The position numbers were made by a program, and so were the translations under genes. Shown here piece after piece: positions 16,215-25,101 of a stretch of 47,635 nucleotides of DNA. The stretch comes from CAYSDL01 sp964429875 (GTDB taxonomy: Bacteria > Fidelibacterota > Marinisomatia > SCGC-AAA003-L08 > D37C17): contig CAYSDL010000007.1 in the NCBI GenBank assembly GCA_964429875.1, positions 1 to 47,635 on the forward strand. The letters run 5' to 3'. The stretch's first letter is position 1. Each line of letters opens with the position of its first letter. Under the pieces are notes generated by a model. The model saw only the letters and a program-made list of their open reading frames with translations, made no database searches and was not told where the DNA came from.

Positions 16215-17604
16215 GATTTGTTTTAACTAGATTTTTAAAAACGCTAAACACAAAGAAAAAATATAAAACACTACAACCAAAAACAGTTAATGTATTAATA
16301 GAATAAAATGTGATTGCAAACATCAAAAAACTTGACAACAAAACTTTTGATATTTTAAAATAATCATATGTCAAAGGAAGCCAAACCCTGTTTTTTAACA
16401 ACAACAACACAGCCATAAAAGCATAAGTTAACAATGTAGAAAAAGCAGCCCCAACAAAGCCAAAAAGTTGTATGAAAAAATAATTACAGACACAATTGAT
16501 TAGCAAACCAAGCCCCCAAATAATAGGAATCCAGTTTTGTTTGTTTTTTATATAGATTGAAGGCATTTGTAAAACAAAAACACCATAAAACATATAACTA
16601 AGGGCAATAACAGGAATAATTTTTCCCCCAACCCAAAAACTTTCTCCAATAACATAAAAACCCCAAACATTTATTTTTATCAAAATAGGCCAAAAAGAAG
16701 AAAGTAACGTTGTAATAAAAATCAACAGGACAAGAAACAAATTACTAACATATTGTAAAGATCTAACGCTTTGGTTTTTTTTCAAATAAAATGGCTGCCA
16801 ATTTAAATTAAAGGCAAGAACAACCATTAAAACAAAACTTCCAACTTTATATCCAGAACCATACAAACCCACATCTGAAAGAGACCCCAACCAACCTAAC
16901 ATCCACCTATCTGAAACCTCAATTAATATAAAAAACACACTTGCAGGGAAAAAAGGTAAGGCAAAAAAGAGCAGCTTCTTTAAAGTGGAAAAACTAAAAG
17001 AAGACAATTTAATATAACTAATTAAGATAGGGATTAAAACAACAAACTGCACAAAAGAGGCTATCAACAAAGACCACAAAACACCAACAACGCCCAAGCC
17101 TAACACTTTGATATAATAATAGTTACAAACAAAAGATACAAAAACAGCAACAAGGCTTACAGATAAATAATAATAAGGTTTTTCAGTGAGCCTCAATATA
17201 TTGAATGCTCGAGAAGACAACATGTCAAACAATAAAATAGCACACAAATAATATATGAGAAAGGGCACAGAAGAAAGAACACTATAGTTAAAATAATTAT
17301 TTAAAAAGCTATATATAAAAATCACAACCAAACATAAAAAACAGCCAAAACAAAAAGAATAAACAATAGATGTTGTGATAACTTTTTTTTCTTCATAAAG
17401 ATTAAAAAATTTAAGTAGAGCAGAATCCATGCCATGATTATATAGAGTATTTAAAAAGGCTAAAACAGTATAAAAAATAAAAACAACCCCAGCCTCACCA
17501 ACAGAAAGGATATTTGTATAAAGAGGGAGCAGAAGAAAAGAAAGAGATCGCACCAGAAGGTAACCCACACCATAAACTAAGGATATATTCCAAAAATGAA
17601 GCAT
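16207..17604 (-). CDS. Polysaccharide flippase (Wzx/MVF-type)
   Basis: A 465-residue polytopic inner-membrane protein with about twelve to fourteen hydrophobic segments along its whole length. It resembles the oligosaccharide flippase family (Wzx, MATE/MVF fold): the N-terminus YGVGYLLVRSLSFLLLPLYTNILS and the central ALPFFPASVFFILIEVSDRWMLGWLGS are characteristic. It would flip a lipid-linked oligosaccharide made by the neighbouring GT4 and GT2 enzymes to the periplasm. No polymerase (Wzy) or ligase (WaaL) is recognisable nearby. The plus strand over this gene is strikingly A/C-rich. It overlaps the GT4 gene by 8 bases. Confidence 0.9.
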   Translation of the reverse strand: MLHFWNISLVYGVGYLLVRSLSFLLLPLYTNILSVGEAGVVFIFYTVLAFLNTLYNHGMDSALLKFFNLYEEKKVITTSIVYSFCFGCFLCLVVIFIYSFLNNYFNYSVLSSVPFLIYYLCAILLFDMLSSRAFNILRLTEKPYYYLSVSLVAVFVSFVCNYYYIKVLGLGVVGVLWSLLIASFVQFVVLIPILISYIKLSSFSFSTLKKLLFFALPFFPASVFFILIEVSDRWMLGWLGSLSDVGLYGSGYKVGSFVLMVVLAFNLNWQPFYLKKNQSVRSLQYVSNLFLVLLIFITTLLSSFWPILIKINVWGFYVIGESFWVGGKIIPVIALSYMFYGVFVLQMPSIYIKNKQNWIPIIWGLGLLINCVCNYFFIQLFGFVGAAFSTLLTYAFMAVLLLLKNRVWLPLTYDYFKISKVLLSSFLMFAITFYSINTLTVFGCSVLYFFFVFSVFKNLVKTNHE

Positions 17605-17613
17605 TGTATTTAA

Positions 17614-18573
17614 TTATAATTCCTTTTCATAGCATGTTCTTGTAACACCAAAGGCCCCAAACTGTTCCTTGAATTTAATTAAACTTAACTTAGGAGTAAG
17701 GGGGTTTTTCATTTCTGGCTCATGAGAAACGCCAAAATCAATCATCTGAAACCCTTTGTTTTTTGCAATCTTCATACAATTAAAAAATTGAAAAGTAGAC
17801 AACTGTGTTTTTCTATATTTTTCTGAAACGACATTATAAAAAATTAAACACACCTTTTTATTTAAATAAAACAATAAAGACCCACCAACCACTGTATCAT
17901 TAAACATGGAGACAAACAACTTAATTTTACGATTAAACAAACTATTTAATGTGATTAATTCTTGTAAGGAATGAGTAGGACTCGAACTATATTTTTTTTT
18001 GTTTATAGCTAACAAATTATAAAAAGCTTCAAAAGAAACAGAAGAAATAAATTTTATATTTTGTTTTTGATTTTTCATATACCTTTGTTTTCTTTTATTT
18101 AACAATAGATCAATTTTTTTTATTGATAAATCAACAGCATGTGATATATAAATTTCTTTTTGATTATAACCATTCCATTGAAGCAAATAATCAATAGAAT
18201 CATGTGGTTTTTCATAATATATTTTAGGAGTATTAACAATGAAAATTGATTTATAGCCCAACAATTTAAAATATTTATCAATTGCAATTATAATATTATT
18301 CAAAATAGAAAAAGCTAAAGGATCTTTAATTACCAAACCTCCATGACTGGCACCAGGATGAGAAAAAACAACAAAATTGTTGTGAATGACAGCAGGAAAT
18401 AAAGCAACAAGGATATTGTCCCAATAGAGCATTAAAGAATGATCAGTAAATTTTCTATCAATATGATAAGAAATAAATTTTTTATTATGAAAAATAGTTC
18501 CATTATTTGAGAGGGTCACAAATTTATTCCAATCATTAATATATTTTTGATGATATTTTATTATTTTCAACAT
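17614..18573 (-). CDS. FemAB-like / GNAT-fold acyltransferase
   Basis: A 319-residue protein of the FemAB/GNAT group often found in exopolysaccharide clusters. Supporting pieces are SHPGASHGGLVIKD near residues 71-84, the basic KRKQRYMKNQKQ helix near 160, VGGSLLFYLNKKVCLIFYNVVSEKYRKTQLSTF, and the C-terminal IDFGVSH...LIKFKEQFGAFG. Members transfer an aminoacyl or acyl group to peptidoglycan or to sugars; here modification of a surface glycan is inferred from the neighbouring flippase and glycosyltransferases. It is the first gene of the minus-strand cluster and diverges from eno. Confidence 0.8.
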   Translation of the reverse strand: MLKIIKYHQKYINDWNKFVTLSNNGTIFHNKKFISYHIDRKFTDHSLMLYWDNILVALFPAVIHNNFVVFSHPGASHGGLVIKDPLAFSILNNIIIAIDKYFKLLGYKSIFIVNTPKIYYEKPHDSIDYLLQWNGYNQKEIYISHAVDLSIKKIDLLLNKRKQRYMKNQKQNIKFISSVSFEAFYNLLAINKKKYSSSPTHSLQELITLNSLFNRKIKLFVSMFNDTVVGGSLLFYLNKKVCLIFYNVVSEKYRKTQLSTFQFFNCMKIAKNKGFQMIDFGVSHEPEMKNPLTPKLSLIKFKEQFGAFGVTRTCYEKEL

Positions 18574-18666
18574 AAATTATTTTTATTATTATAATATATT
18601 AATCAAATTTATTGATAATATTACACAAAAGATTTAATTATTAATATATAGGACACAACACAAACA
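18574..18666. promoter_or_regulatory. Divergent intergenic region with an imperfect inverted repeat
   Basis: This 93-base, very AT-rich gap lies between the minus-strand polysaccharide cluster and plus-strand eno, so it must carry both promoters. It contains ATATTAATCAA (18596-18606) and TTGATAATATT (18612-18622), an inverted repeat with one bulged A and a 5-base spacer, which may be an operator or simply AT-rich sequence. A weak AGGA lies 13 bases before the GTG start of eno. Confidence 0.35.
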
Positions 18667-19962
18667 GTGAAAATTAAAGATATAAAAGCACGCTTTATTT
18701 TAGACTCAAGAGGCAACCCAACAATAGAAGCAGACATATTATTAGATGATAATACAATTGGAAGAGCAGCAGTCCCAAGTGGAGCATCTACTGGAGACAA
18801 AGAAGCACTTGAGCTAAGAGATAAACAAACAAGCTGGGGAGGAAAAGGAGTAGACAAAGCAATTCATAATATAAATAATATTATTAAACCAAAATTAATT
18901 GGTTATGATATTTATGATATTAAAACAATTGATAATTATTTAATAGAATTAGATGGGACAGAAAACAAATCAAAGCTTGGCGCAAATGCAATGCTCGCTG
19001 TATCTCTTGGGGTAGTACAGGCAGGAGCAAGCAGTAAAAAAATATCCCTATATAGCTATATCTATCAATATTTAAATAATACAGAATCACCCCCCCAGAC
19101 TTATATGCCTATCCCAATGATGAATATATTAAATGGTGGCAGCCATGCAGACAACACGGTCGACTTTCAAGAATTTATGATTATGCCAGTCAAATTTTCT
19201 AATTATAAAGAAGTCTTACAGTGCGGTACAGAAATTTTTCACACACTCAAAAAAATTTTAAAAGACCATAACTATAGTACCAGCATTGGTGATGAAGGTG
19301 GCTTTGCTCCCAATTTGACCTCCAATGAAGAGGCTCTAGATTTAATTTTAGAATCTATAGAAAAAGCAAACTATAAACCAGGAAAAGATGTCTTTTTAGC
19401 ATTAGATGTTGCTGCAAGTGAATTTTATATAAAAGAAGAAAATAAATATTTTTTAGAATCAGAAAATAAAAAATTAAGCTCAAATGAATTAATTAAATAC
19501 TACCAAAAACTATGTAATAAATATCCCATTATTTCAATTGAAGACGGTCTTGATCAAAACGATTGGGGGGCGTGGAAAAATCTAAACCATCTTTTGGGAG
19601 ACACAATACAAGTGGTAGGAGACGACCTAACAGTTACAAATAAAAAATTATTAAAAAAATCAATAGATAGACAATGCATGAATGCTATTTTAATTAAACT
19701 AAATCAAATAGGAACTTTCTCAGAAACTATAGACACCATTAATCTTGCAAAAGAAAATAATTTTAGTACAATTATTTCACATAGGTCAGGAGAAACAGAA
19801 AACACGTTTATTGCGGATTTATCTGTAGCAACACAGGCAGGACAAATCAAAACAGGCTCTTTGTGCAGGACTGATAGAACAGCAAAATATAATCAACTAC
19901 TCAGAATTGAAGAATCTATGAATTATAATACAAAATTAGCCAAGCTTCAAATTTTACAATGA
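18667..19962 (+). CDS. eno: Enolase
   Basis: Enolase converts 2-phosphoglycerate to phosphoenolpyruvate in glycolysis and, as in many bacteria, may join the RNA degradosome. The 431-residue product has all landmarks: RFILDSRGNPTIEA near the N-terminus, PMMNILNGGSHADN, the GDEGGFAPN loop, LALDVAASEF, SIEDGLDQNDW, VVGDDLTVTN, SHRSGETEN and KTGSLCRTDRTAKYNQLLRIEE. The start codon is GTG at 18667, giving MKIKDIKARFILDSR, which matches the family N-terminus. The ftsB-like gene overlaps the stop by 4 bases (ATGA), the same eno-ftsB pairing known from E. coli. Confidence 0.97.
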   Translation: MKIKDIKARFILDSRGNPTIEADILLDDNTIGRAAVPSGASTGDKEALELRDKQTSWGGKGVDKAIHNINNIIKPKLIGYDIYDIKTIDNYLIELDGTENKSKLGANAMLAVSLGVVQAGASSKKISLYSYIYQYLNNTESPPQTYMPIPMMNILNGGSHADNTVDFQEFMIMPVKFSNYKEVLQCGTEIFHTLKKILKDHNYSTSIGDEGGFAPNLTSNEEALDLILESIEKANYKPGKDVFLALDVAASEFYIKEENKYFLESENKKLSSNELIKYYQKLCNKYPIISIEDGLDQNDWGAWKNLNHLLGDTIQVVGDDLTVTNKKLLKKSIDRQCMNAILIKLNQIGTFSETIDTINLAKENNFSTIISHRSGETENTFIADLSVATQAGQIKTGSLCRTDRTAKYNQLLRIEESMNYNTKLAKLQILQ

Positions 19963-20279
19963 ACAGGAGGCGAAAATACAAGCAACAAAACAGCAATAAA
20001 TATAAACTATATATATTAATTGGCATTTTTTCAATATCAAGTTTTTATATTATTACTAATGACTTTGGCTTGATAAGGCTTATAGAATTAAAAAGAGAAC
20101 AAACACAACTGGAAAAAGAGATTCATCAGCTTACAAGACAGCAAATAAATTTAAAAAATGATATTTCAAACCTGAAAACCGATACAGAATATATAGAAAA
20201 AATAGCCAGAGAAAAATTTATGATGGCCAAACCAGGAGAAAAGGTTTTTAGGGTGATACAATATAAACAGGTTAATTAA
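19959..20279 (+). CDS. ftsB: Septum formation initiator (FtsB/DivIC family)
   Basis: A 106-residue bitopic membrane protein of the FtsB/DivIC family that acts with FtsL and FtsQ in the divisome. A basic N-terminus (NRRRKYKQQNSNKYK) precedes one membrane segment (about residues 17-34), then a coiled coil (residues 45-80, LKREQTQLEKEIHQL), then the family end TEYIEKIAREKFMMAKPGE. The start overlaps the eno stop in an ATGA. The gene is followed after 4 bases by the amidase, forming a cell-envelope operon. Confidence 0.92.
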   Translation: MNRRRKYKQQNSNKYKLYILIGIFSISSFYIITNDFGLIRLIELKREQTQLEKEIHQLTRQQINLKNDISNLKTDTEYIEKIAREKFMMAKPGEKVFRVIQYKQVN

Positions 20280-20283
20280 TAAT

Positions 20284-21732
20284 TTGCATTTTTTGAATTA
20301 CAAAAACATATGTATCATTTTTTTACTTCAAAGCTTTATTTTTGCAGAATCAAAAAACATTCTCACACTACCAACAATTGAAGAAAGCTCTGTAAAATAC
20401 ATTTCACTTATAGATTTTTGTCAAAAACAAAACTTAAAATACACATATTATGAATCAAAAGAAAAGTTTGAAATTATTTATGAAAAGAACAAATTATATT
20501 TTTCCCCTCTATCTTCATATATGAAGATAAATAATAAAACCTTTCATTTACTATACTCAACTCTATATAAACAACAGACCATTTATGTGCCAGTCATAAC
20601 ATTTTATAAAATATTAGAAAAAGAAGGATTGCCAACCCAATTTCTAAATATAGAACAGAACCAGATTAAAGCAATTACTAATATATACAATATTAAAGAT
20701 ATATATATTAAAAATAAAAAAAACGGAATATCTATCACCCTTAATACATCAGAATATTTCCCTAAAAAAAATATTGCAACCTCAATCAATACAGAAGGCT
20801 GGCTTAATATTACTGTTTTAAACGGAGTGGTTGATTCTTTAGCTATTAAAAAATCACAATTATCTTTTCCTATAATAAAATCGCACACCATACAATCTAA
20901 TCAATCTGCTCAGGTTTCCTTTCTATGTAAAAACCAAGTTGATGATATAACAATCATAACCAATAAAAGAAGCATAGAAATATTATTAAGCACTCAACAA
21001 AACAAAAACTCTCAAAAAATAAAAAACATAAGAAATAAATGGATTATTGATACGATTGTATTAGATGCTGGACATGGAGGAAAAGATCCCGGTGCAATTG
21101 GAGTTAACAGATTACAAGAAAAAACAGTTACACTTGATATAGTTAGGCAATTAGGAAAAATGCTAGAAAGAAACTTAGATGTAAAAGTTATATATACAAG
21201 AAACAATGATACTTTTATTCCTCTATGGAAAAGAACACAAATAGCGAATAATTCAGGGGGAGATATTTTTATAAGTGTTCATGCTAATTCAACAACAAAA
21301 TCCTCAAAAATAAAAGGATTTGAAACTTTTTTATTAAGAGTAGGAAAAACGGAAGATGCTATTGAGGTTGCGCAAAGAGAAAATAGTGTTATTGCACTTG
21401 AAGATCATTCTTACCAATATACAAATTTAAAAGATACAAAACTTATAGTTGCAACCATGGCTCAAAACTCAGACATGAAAGCAAGTGAAGATTTAGCTTC
21501 AATGATACAAAAGAATATGTCAAATAATATTCAATCAAAAAACAGAGGGGTTAAGCAAGCGGGGTTTCATGTTTTAGTGGGGGCATCAATGCCCAACGTG
21601 CTTTTTGAGGCAGGATTTTTATCTAACCCAGATGAAGCAGCACAATTAGGGAAAGCAAAACATAGAAGAGAAATAGCAAAATCATTATATAGTGCAATAG
21701 AGCAATTTATTAAAAAATATGAAAAACAATAA
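20284..21732 (+). CDS. N-acetylmuramoyl-L-alanine amidase (Amidase_3)
   Basis: A 482-residue exported zinc amidase that cuts the bond between N-acetylmuramic acid and the peptide during cell separation. Residues 1-22 are a signal peptide (IIFLLQSFIFA). Residues 30-240 are a poorly conserved N-terminal region, in the place of the AMIN or copper-amine-oxidase-like domain of relatives. The catalytic domain starts near 257: VLDAGHGGKDPGAIG (first Zn His), QEKTVTLDI (Zn Glu), FISVHANS (second Zn His) and VLFEAGFLSN (catalytic Glu). The start is TTG, at 20284 or possibly 20293; no ATG precedes the signal peptide. It overlaps murI by 14 bases. Confidence 0.93.
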   Translation: MHFLNYKNICIIFLLQSFIFAESKNILTLPTIEESSVKYISLIDFCQKQNLKYTYYESKEKFEIIYEKNKLYFSPLSSYMKINNKTFHLLYSTLYKQQTIYVPVITFYKILEKEGLPTQFLNIEQNQIKAITNIYNIKDIYIKNKKNGISITLNTSEYFPKKNIATSINTEGWLNITVLNGVVDSLAIKKSQLSFPIIKSHTIQSNQSAQVSFLCKNQVDDITIITNKRSIEILLSTQQNKNSQKIKNIRNKWIIDTIVLDAGHGGKDPGAIGVNRLQEKTVTLDIVRQLGKMLERNLDVKVIYTRNNDTFIPLWKRTQIANNSGGDIFISVHANSTTKSSKIKGFETFLLRVGKTEDAIEVAQRENSVIALEDHSYQYTNLKDTKLIVATMAQNSDMKASEDLASMIQKNMSNNIQSKNRGVKQAGFHVLVGASMPNVLFEAGFLSNPDEAAQLGKAKHRREIAKSLYSAIEQFIKKYEKQ

Positions 21733-22522
21733 ATATCCCATAGGTGTTTTTGATAGCGGCTTAGGTGGTTTAACAGTTTTACATCAACTTAAAAAGACTA
21801 TGCCACTAGAAAAGTTTATATATTTTGGAGATACAGCACACATTCCATATGGTAATAAAAGCAAAAAAACAATTGAAAAATATTGTTTAGCAATAATTGA
21901 TTTTTTAGCAGCAAAAAAAATAAAATTAATTATAGTAGCATGTAATACAGCCTCATCTGTAGCTTTAAAAAAAATAAAACAACACACAACCATACCAATC
22001 ATTGATGTTATTTCCCCATGTGTTTCATATGCTGTCTCCAAAACAAAAAATAAAAGAATTGGTATTATTGGCACAGAAACAACAATTAATTCACAGGAGT
22101 ATCAAAAACAAATCAAAAGCAAAAATGATAAAATAATTTTTTTTACAAAGGCATGTCCATTATTTGTTCCTATTATTGAAGAGGGAGCAATAAAACAAAA
22201 ATTTGTAAATGAGATAGTACAGTTTTATTTAAATATATTCAAAACGCATGAAATTGATACTCTTATCCTTGGATGCACACATTATCCTATAATAAAGGGA
22301 GTTATACAAAAAACACTTACTACAAAAACAAAAATTATTGATTCAGCAATATCCACATCATATTATGTTAATAATTATTTAGATAGACACAATCTTAAAA
22401 GTCAGAACAAGCATGCGGTTAAAGATGAATATTTTGTGAGTGATAAAGTTGTCAGGTTTACTGAAATAGCAAATATGTTTTTAAAACAAAAAACAATAAA
22501 AATCAAACAAGTTGAATTATAA
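21719..22522 (+). CDS. murI: Glutamate racemase
   Basis: MurI makes D-glutamate for peptidoglycan from L-glutamate without cofactor. The 267-residue protein shows IGVFDSGLGGLTVL near the N-terminus, FGDTAHIPYG, VACNTASS with the first catalytic cysteine, GIIGTETT, and LILGCTHYP with the second catalytic cysteine. It begins 14 bases inside the end of the amidase gene and its TAA shares one base with the ATG of folC, so these genes are translated in series. Confidence 0.96.
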   Translation: MKNNKYPIGVFDSGLGGLTVLHQLKKTMPLEKFIYFGDTAHIPYGNKSKKTIEKYCLAIIDFLAAKKIKLIIVACNTASSVALKKIKQHTTIPIIDVISPCVSYAVSKTKNKRIGIIGTETTINSQEYQKQIKSKNDKIIFFTKACPLFVPIIEEGAIKQKFVNEIVQFYLNIFKTHEIDTLILGCTHYPIIKGVIQKTLTTKTKIIDSAISTSYYVNNYLDRHNLKSQNKHAVKDEYFVSDKVVRFTEIANMFLKQKTIKIKQVEL

Positions 22523-23742
22523 TGGACTATTCACAGTATTTACTAAATATTCCAACACAAAAAATAAAATATGGCCTATCTAGAACTTATCAATTGTTAC
22601 AAGCATGTGGAAATCCAGAGAAAGATTTTAAATCAATCCAAATAGTTGGAACAAATGGCAAGGGCTCAGTATCAGCTTTTTTAACAAATATTTTAGTAAA
22701 ATCAAAATATAAAATAGGTTGGTACACCTCTCCACATTTAGTCAATATCAACGAACGAATAAAAATAAACTTTGATACAATAACAGATGCATCAATAGAA
22801 GAATTCATAAAAATTTATTTAAATGATATTAAAATAATAAGACCATCATTTTTTGAAATTATGACCGTAATGGCAATGTGGTATTTTAAAAAAAACAACA
22901 TTGATTTTGCAATATTGGAAACTGGACTTGGAGGAAGATTAGACAGTGTAACGGCATGTCAGAATAATTATATTGTTTTTACCCCAATTTCAATGGACCA
23001 TAGTGAAATTTTAGGTAATAATATTAATAAAATAGCTAATGAGAAAGCAGGCTCTATTATTAGGAAAAGTCAGAGCTGTATATCCAGCCAGCAAAATAAA
23101 GCGATTACCACCATTTTAAACAAACATGCTGAAAAATATAACATTAAAATTAGATATCTCAACACAACAACAGATAAAAATCTCCGCATTAAACATTTAT
23201 TAGGAGAGCATCAAAAACAAAATGCATTGTTGACAAAATATGTTATTAACACCTTAAACAATAAAAAAATAATTAAAACCACAGAAGAAAACATAAAACA
23301 AGGAATAAATAACACGCAATGGCCAGGGAGATTTCAAATAATTAATAATAAACCAAAAATCATTTTTGATGTATGTCACAATGAGCAAGGCATTAAAGCG
23401 TTTCAAAAAACCATCTTAACACACTACAACAACAAACAAAACAAATATTTAATTTGTGGATTTGAACACAATAAAAAAATTTCAGATGGACTAAAATCAA
23501 TCTCAAAAACATTTACTGAAATTATTTGTACTGAAACTAGAATAAGAAAAAGCATGTCAGCAAAAAAAATAAAAAATATTTTAAACACAGACAAGGCTAT
23601 TACTTTTAATACTGTAAATGATTCCTTAGACTATATTTTACAAAAAATAAAAGAAGATGATATATTATTTATAATCGGTAGTCATTTTTTTGCTCCAACG
23701 CTTTCTCATCGATATAAAAATTGTTTTGCAATAGACAAATAA
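22522..23742 (+). CDS. folC: Folylpolyglutamate synthase / dihydrofolate synthase
   Basis: FolC adds glutamate to dihydropteroate and folates with ATP. The 406-residue protein has the Mur-ligase-like ATP site IVGTNGKGSVSAF (residues 39-52), the TSPHLVNINERIKIN motif, AILETGLGGRLDSV, FTPISMDHSEILG, NEKAGSI, and the C-terminal WPGRFQI and FDVCHN (usually DGAHN). The substrate-binding C-terminal domain follows. The start shares a base with the murI stop. Whether it is mono- or bifunctional cannot be decided from sequence alone. Confidence 0.94.
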   Translation: MDYSQYLLNIPTQKIKYGLSRTYQLLQACGNPEKDFKSIQIVGTNGKGSVSAFLTNILVKSKYKIGWYTSPHLVNINERIKINFDTITDASIEEFIKIYLNDIKIIRPSFFEIMTVMAMWYFKKNNIDFAILETGLGGRLDSVTACQNNYIVFTPISMDHSEILGNNINKIANEKAGSIIRKSQSCISSQQNKAITTILNKHAEKYNIKIRYLNTTTDKNLRIKHLLGEHQKQNALLTKYVINTLNNKKIIKTTEENIKQGINNTQWPGRFQIINNKPKIIFDVCHNEQGIKAFQKTILTHYNNKQNKYLICGFEHNKKISDGLKSISKTFTEIICTETRIRKSMSAKKIKNILNTDKAITFNTVNDSLDYILQKIKEDDILFIIGSHFFAPTLSHRYKNCFAIDK

Positions 23743-23834
23743 TTTGTATTAATTTATAATAAGATATAGGAAAAAACCTTATTTCTGTTCTTTTCAACCA
23801 CTACAAAATATAATAATCAGGAGTTTATAAATAA
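23743..23834 (+). promoter_or_regulatory. rho upstream region with ribosome binding site
   Basis: This 92-base gap between folC and rho contains a weak hairpin (AATAAG and CTTATT around 23759-23783, followed by a T-rich stretch) that could end the folC transcript. A TATAAT lies at 23809, but it is so close to the Shine-Dalgarno CAGGAG (23818-23823) that both cannot serve as usually spaced signals. The CAGGAG is one of the clearest ribosome binding sites in the window. Confidence 0.4.
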
Positions 23835-25082
23835 ATGAAAACACGCGAATTACAGCGTTTGACTGTAAAAGAATTGCATAAAATTGCTCAAGAGCTTGGA
23901 GCAACAGAATTTTCTGGGCTTAAAAAGCAAGAATTAATTAAAACTATTTTAGAAGTTGAATCAAAGAAGAAGGGCGTTATTTATGGTGAGGGTATTCTAG
24001 AAGTAATGTCTGATGGATATGGATTTTTAAGATCAACAGACTATAGTTATTTACCAGGGCCAGATGATATTTATGTATCACATTCTCAAATAAAACGTTT
24101 TAGATTAAGAACAGGGCATATGGTTGCAGGTCAAATAAGACCACCAAAAGATAAAGAACGTTTTTTCGCCCTTTTAAGAGTAGAGCAAATCAATGGGATG
24201 AACCCCGATGAATCAAAAGGACGTGTTCATTTTGATAATTTAACCCCACTTTATCCAGAAGAAATTATTAAGCTTGAAACAGGAGAAGGCTCTATTTCGG
24301 CACGAACTATAGATATGCTTGCCCCAATTGGAAAAGGACAGAGAGGACTAATTGTTGCCCAACCAAAAACAGGAAAAACTATTTTACTACAAAAAATAGC
24401 AAATGCTATTTCAGAAAATGATCCAAAAATTAAAATGATTATTTTATTAATAGATGAAAGACCCGAAGAGGTGACCGATATGGCAAGAAGTGTTGAGGCA
24501 GAAGTGCTTGCATCAACATTTGATGAACCAGCAGAAAGACACGTTCAAGTTGCAGAAATGGTTATTGAAAAAGCAAAAAGAGTAGTTGAAAGCGGAGAAG
24601 ATGTGGTAATTTTATTAGATTCTATTACACGACTTGCAAGAGCATATAATACAGTTATTCCACATAGTGGTAAAATTTTATCTGGAGGAGTTGATTCTAA
24701 TGCTTTACATAAGCCAAAAAGATTTTTTGGAGCAGCAAGAAATGTCGAGTTTGGAGGTAGTTTAACTATTATTTCTACTGCATTAATTGAAACTGGAAGT
24801 AGAATGGATGAGGTAATTTTTGAAGAATTTAAAGGAACTGGGAATCAAGAACTGGTGTTAGATCGTGAATTAAGTGATAAACGTATTTATCCCTCCATTA
24901 ACTTAAATCGTTCTGGTACAAGAAGAGAAGATAAATTAATTGGAAAAAAAGATTTATCTAGAATTTGGCTACTAAGAAAATTATTATCTAAGATGACAAA
25001 TGTTGAGGCTATGGAGTTTTTACTTGAAAAGCTTAAAAGAACAAAAAGTAACCGTGAATTTTTAGATACAATGAATACATAA
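23835..25082 (+). CDS. rho: Transcription termination factor Rho
   Basis: Rho is a hexameric RNA helicase that ends transcription of untranslated RNA. The 415-residue protein is the compact form without a large N-terminal insertion. Order: Rho_N helix bundle (residues 1-45, ELQRLTVKELHKIA), RNA-binding cold-shock-like domain (YGEGILEVMSDGYGFLR), then the ATPase with P-loop AQPKTGKT near 178, Walker B VVILLDSITRLARAYN and arginine-finger region GGVDSNALHKPKRFFGAARN, LDRELSDKRIYP. Codon use here is more balanced than in the first 18 kb. A clear ribosome binding site precedes it. rho next to rpmE and prfA is a common neighbourhood. Confidence 0.97.
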   Translation: MKTRELQRLTVKELHKIAQELGATEFSGLKKQELIKTILEVESKKKGVIYGEGILEVMSDGYGFLRSTDYSYLPGPDDIYVSHSQIKRFRLRTGHMVAGQIRPPKDKERFFALLRVEQINGMNPDESKGRVHFDNLTPLYPEEIIKLETGEGSISARTIDMLAPIGKGQRGLIVAQPKTGKTILLQKIANAISENDPKIKMIILLIDERPEEVTDMARSVEAEVLASTFDEPAERHVQVAEMVIEKAKRVVESGEDVVILLDSITRLARAYNTVIPHSGKILSGGVDSNALHKPKRFFGAARNVEFGGSLTIISTALIETGSRMDEVIFEEFKGTGNQELVLDRELSDKRIYPSINLNRSGTRREDKLIGKKDLSRIWLLRKLLSKMTNVEAMEFLLEKLKRTKSNREFLDTMNT

Positions 25083-25101
25083 TTATTTAAAAGGCATGAC
25101 A

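Noticed and set aside
18596..18622. Inverted repeat before eno as a replication origin or DnaA site
   Set aside because: No convincing DnaA box (best match to TTATNCACA is 7 of 9) and the repeat is AT-only; left as a test within the skew finding.
23759..23783. Hairpin after folC as an intrinsic terminator
   Set aside because: The stem is AT-only with a large loop and the following T-stretch is interrupted; kept only as a possibility in the rho upstream entry.
23809..23814. TATAAT before rho as a promoter -10 element
   Set aside because: There is no matching -35 box, and the start site would fall on the Shine-Dalgarno sequence.
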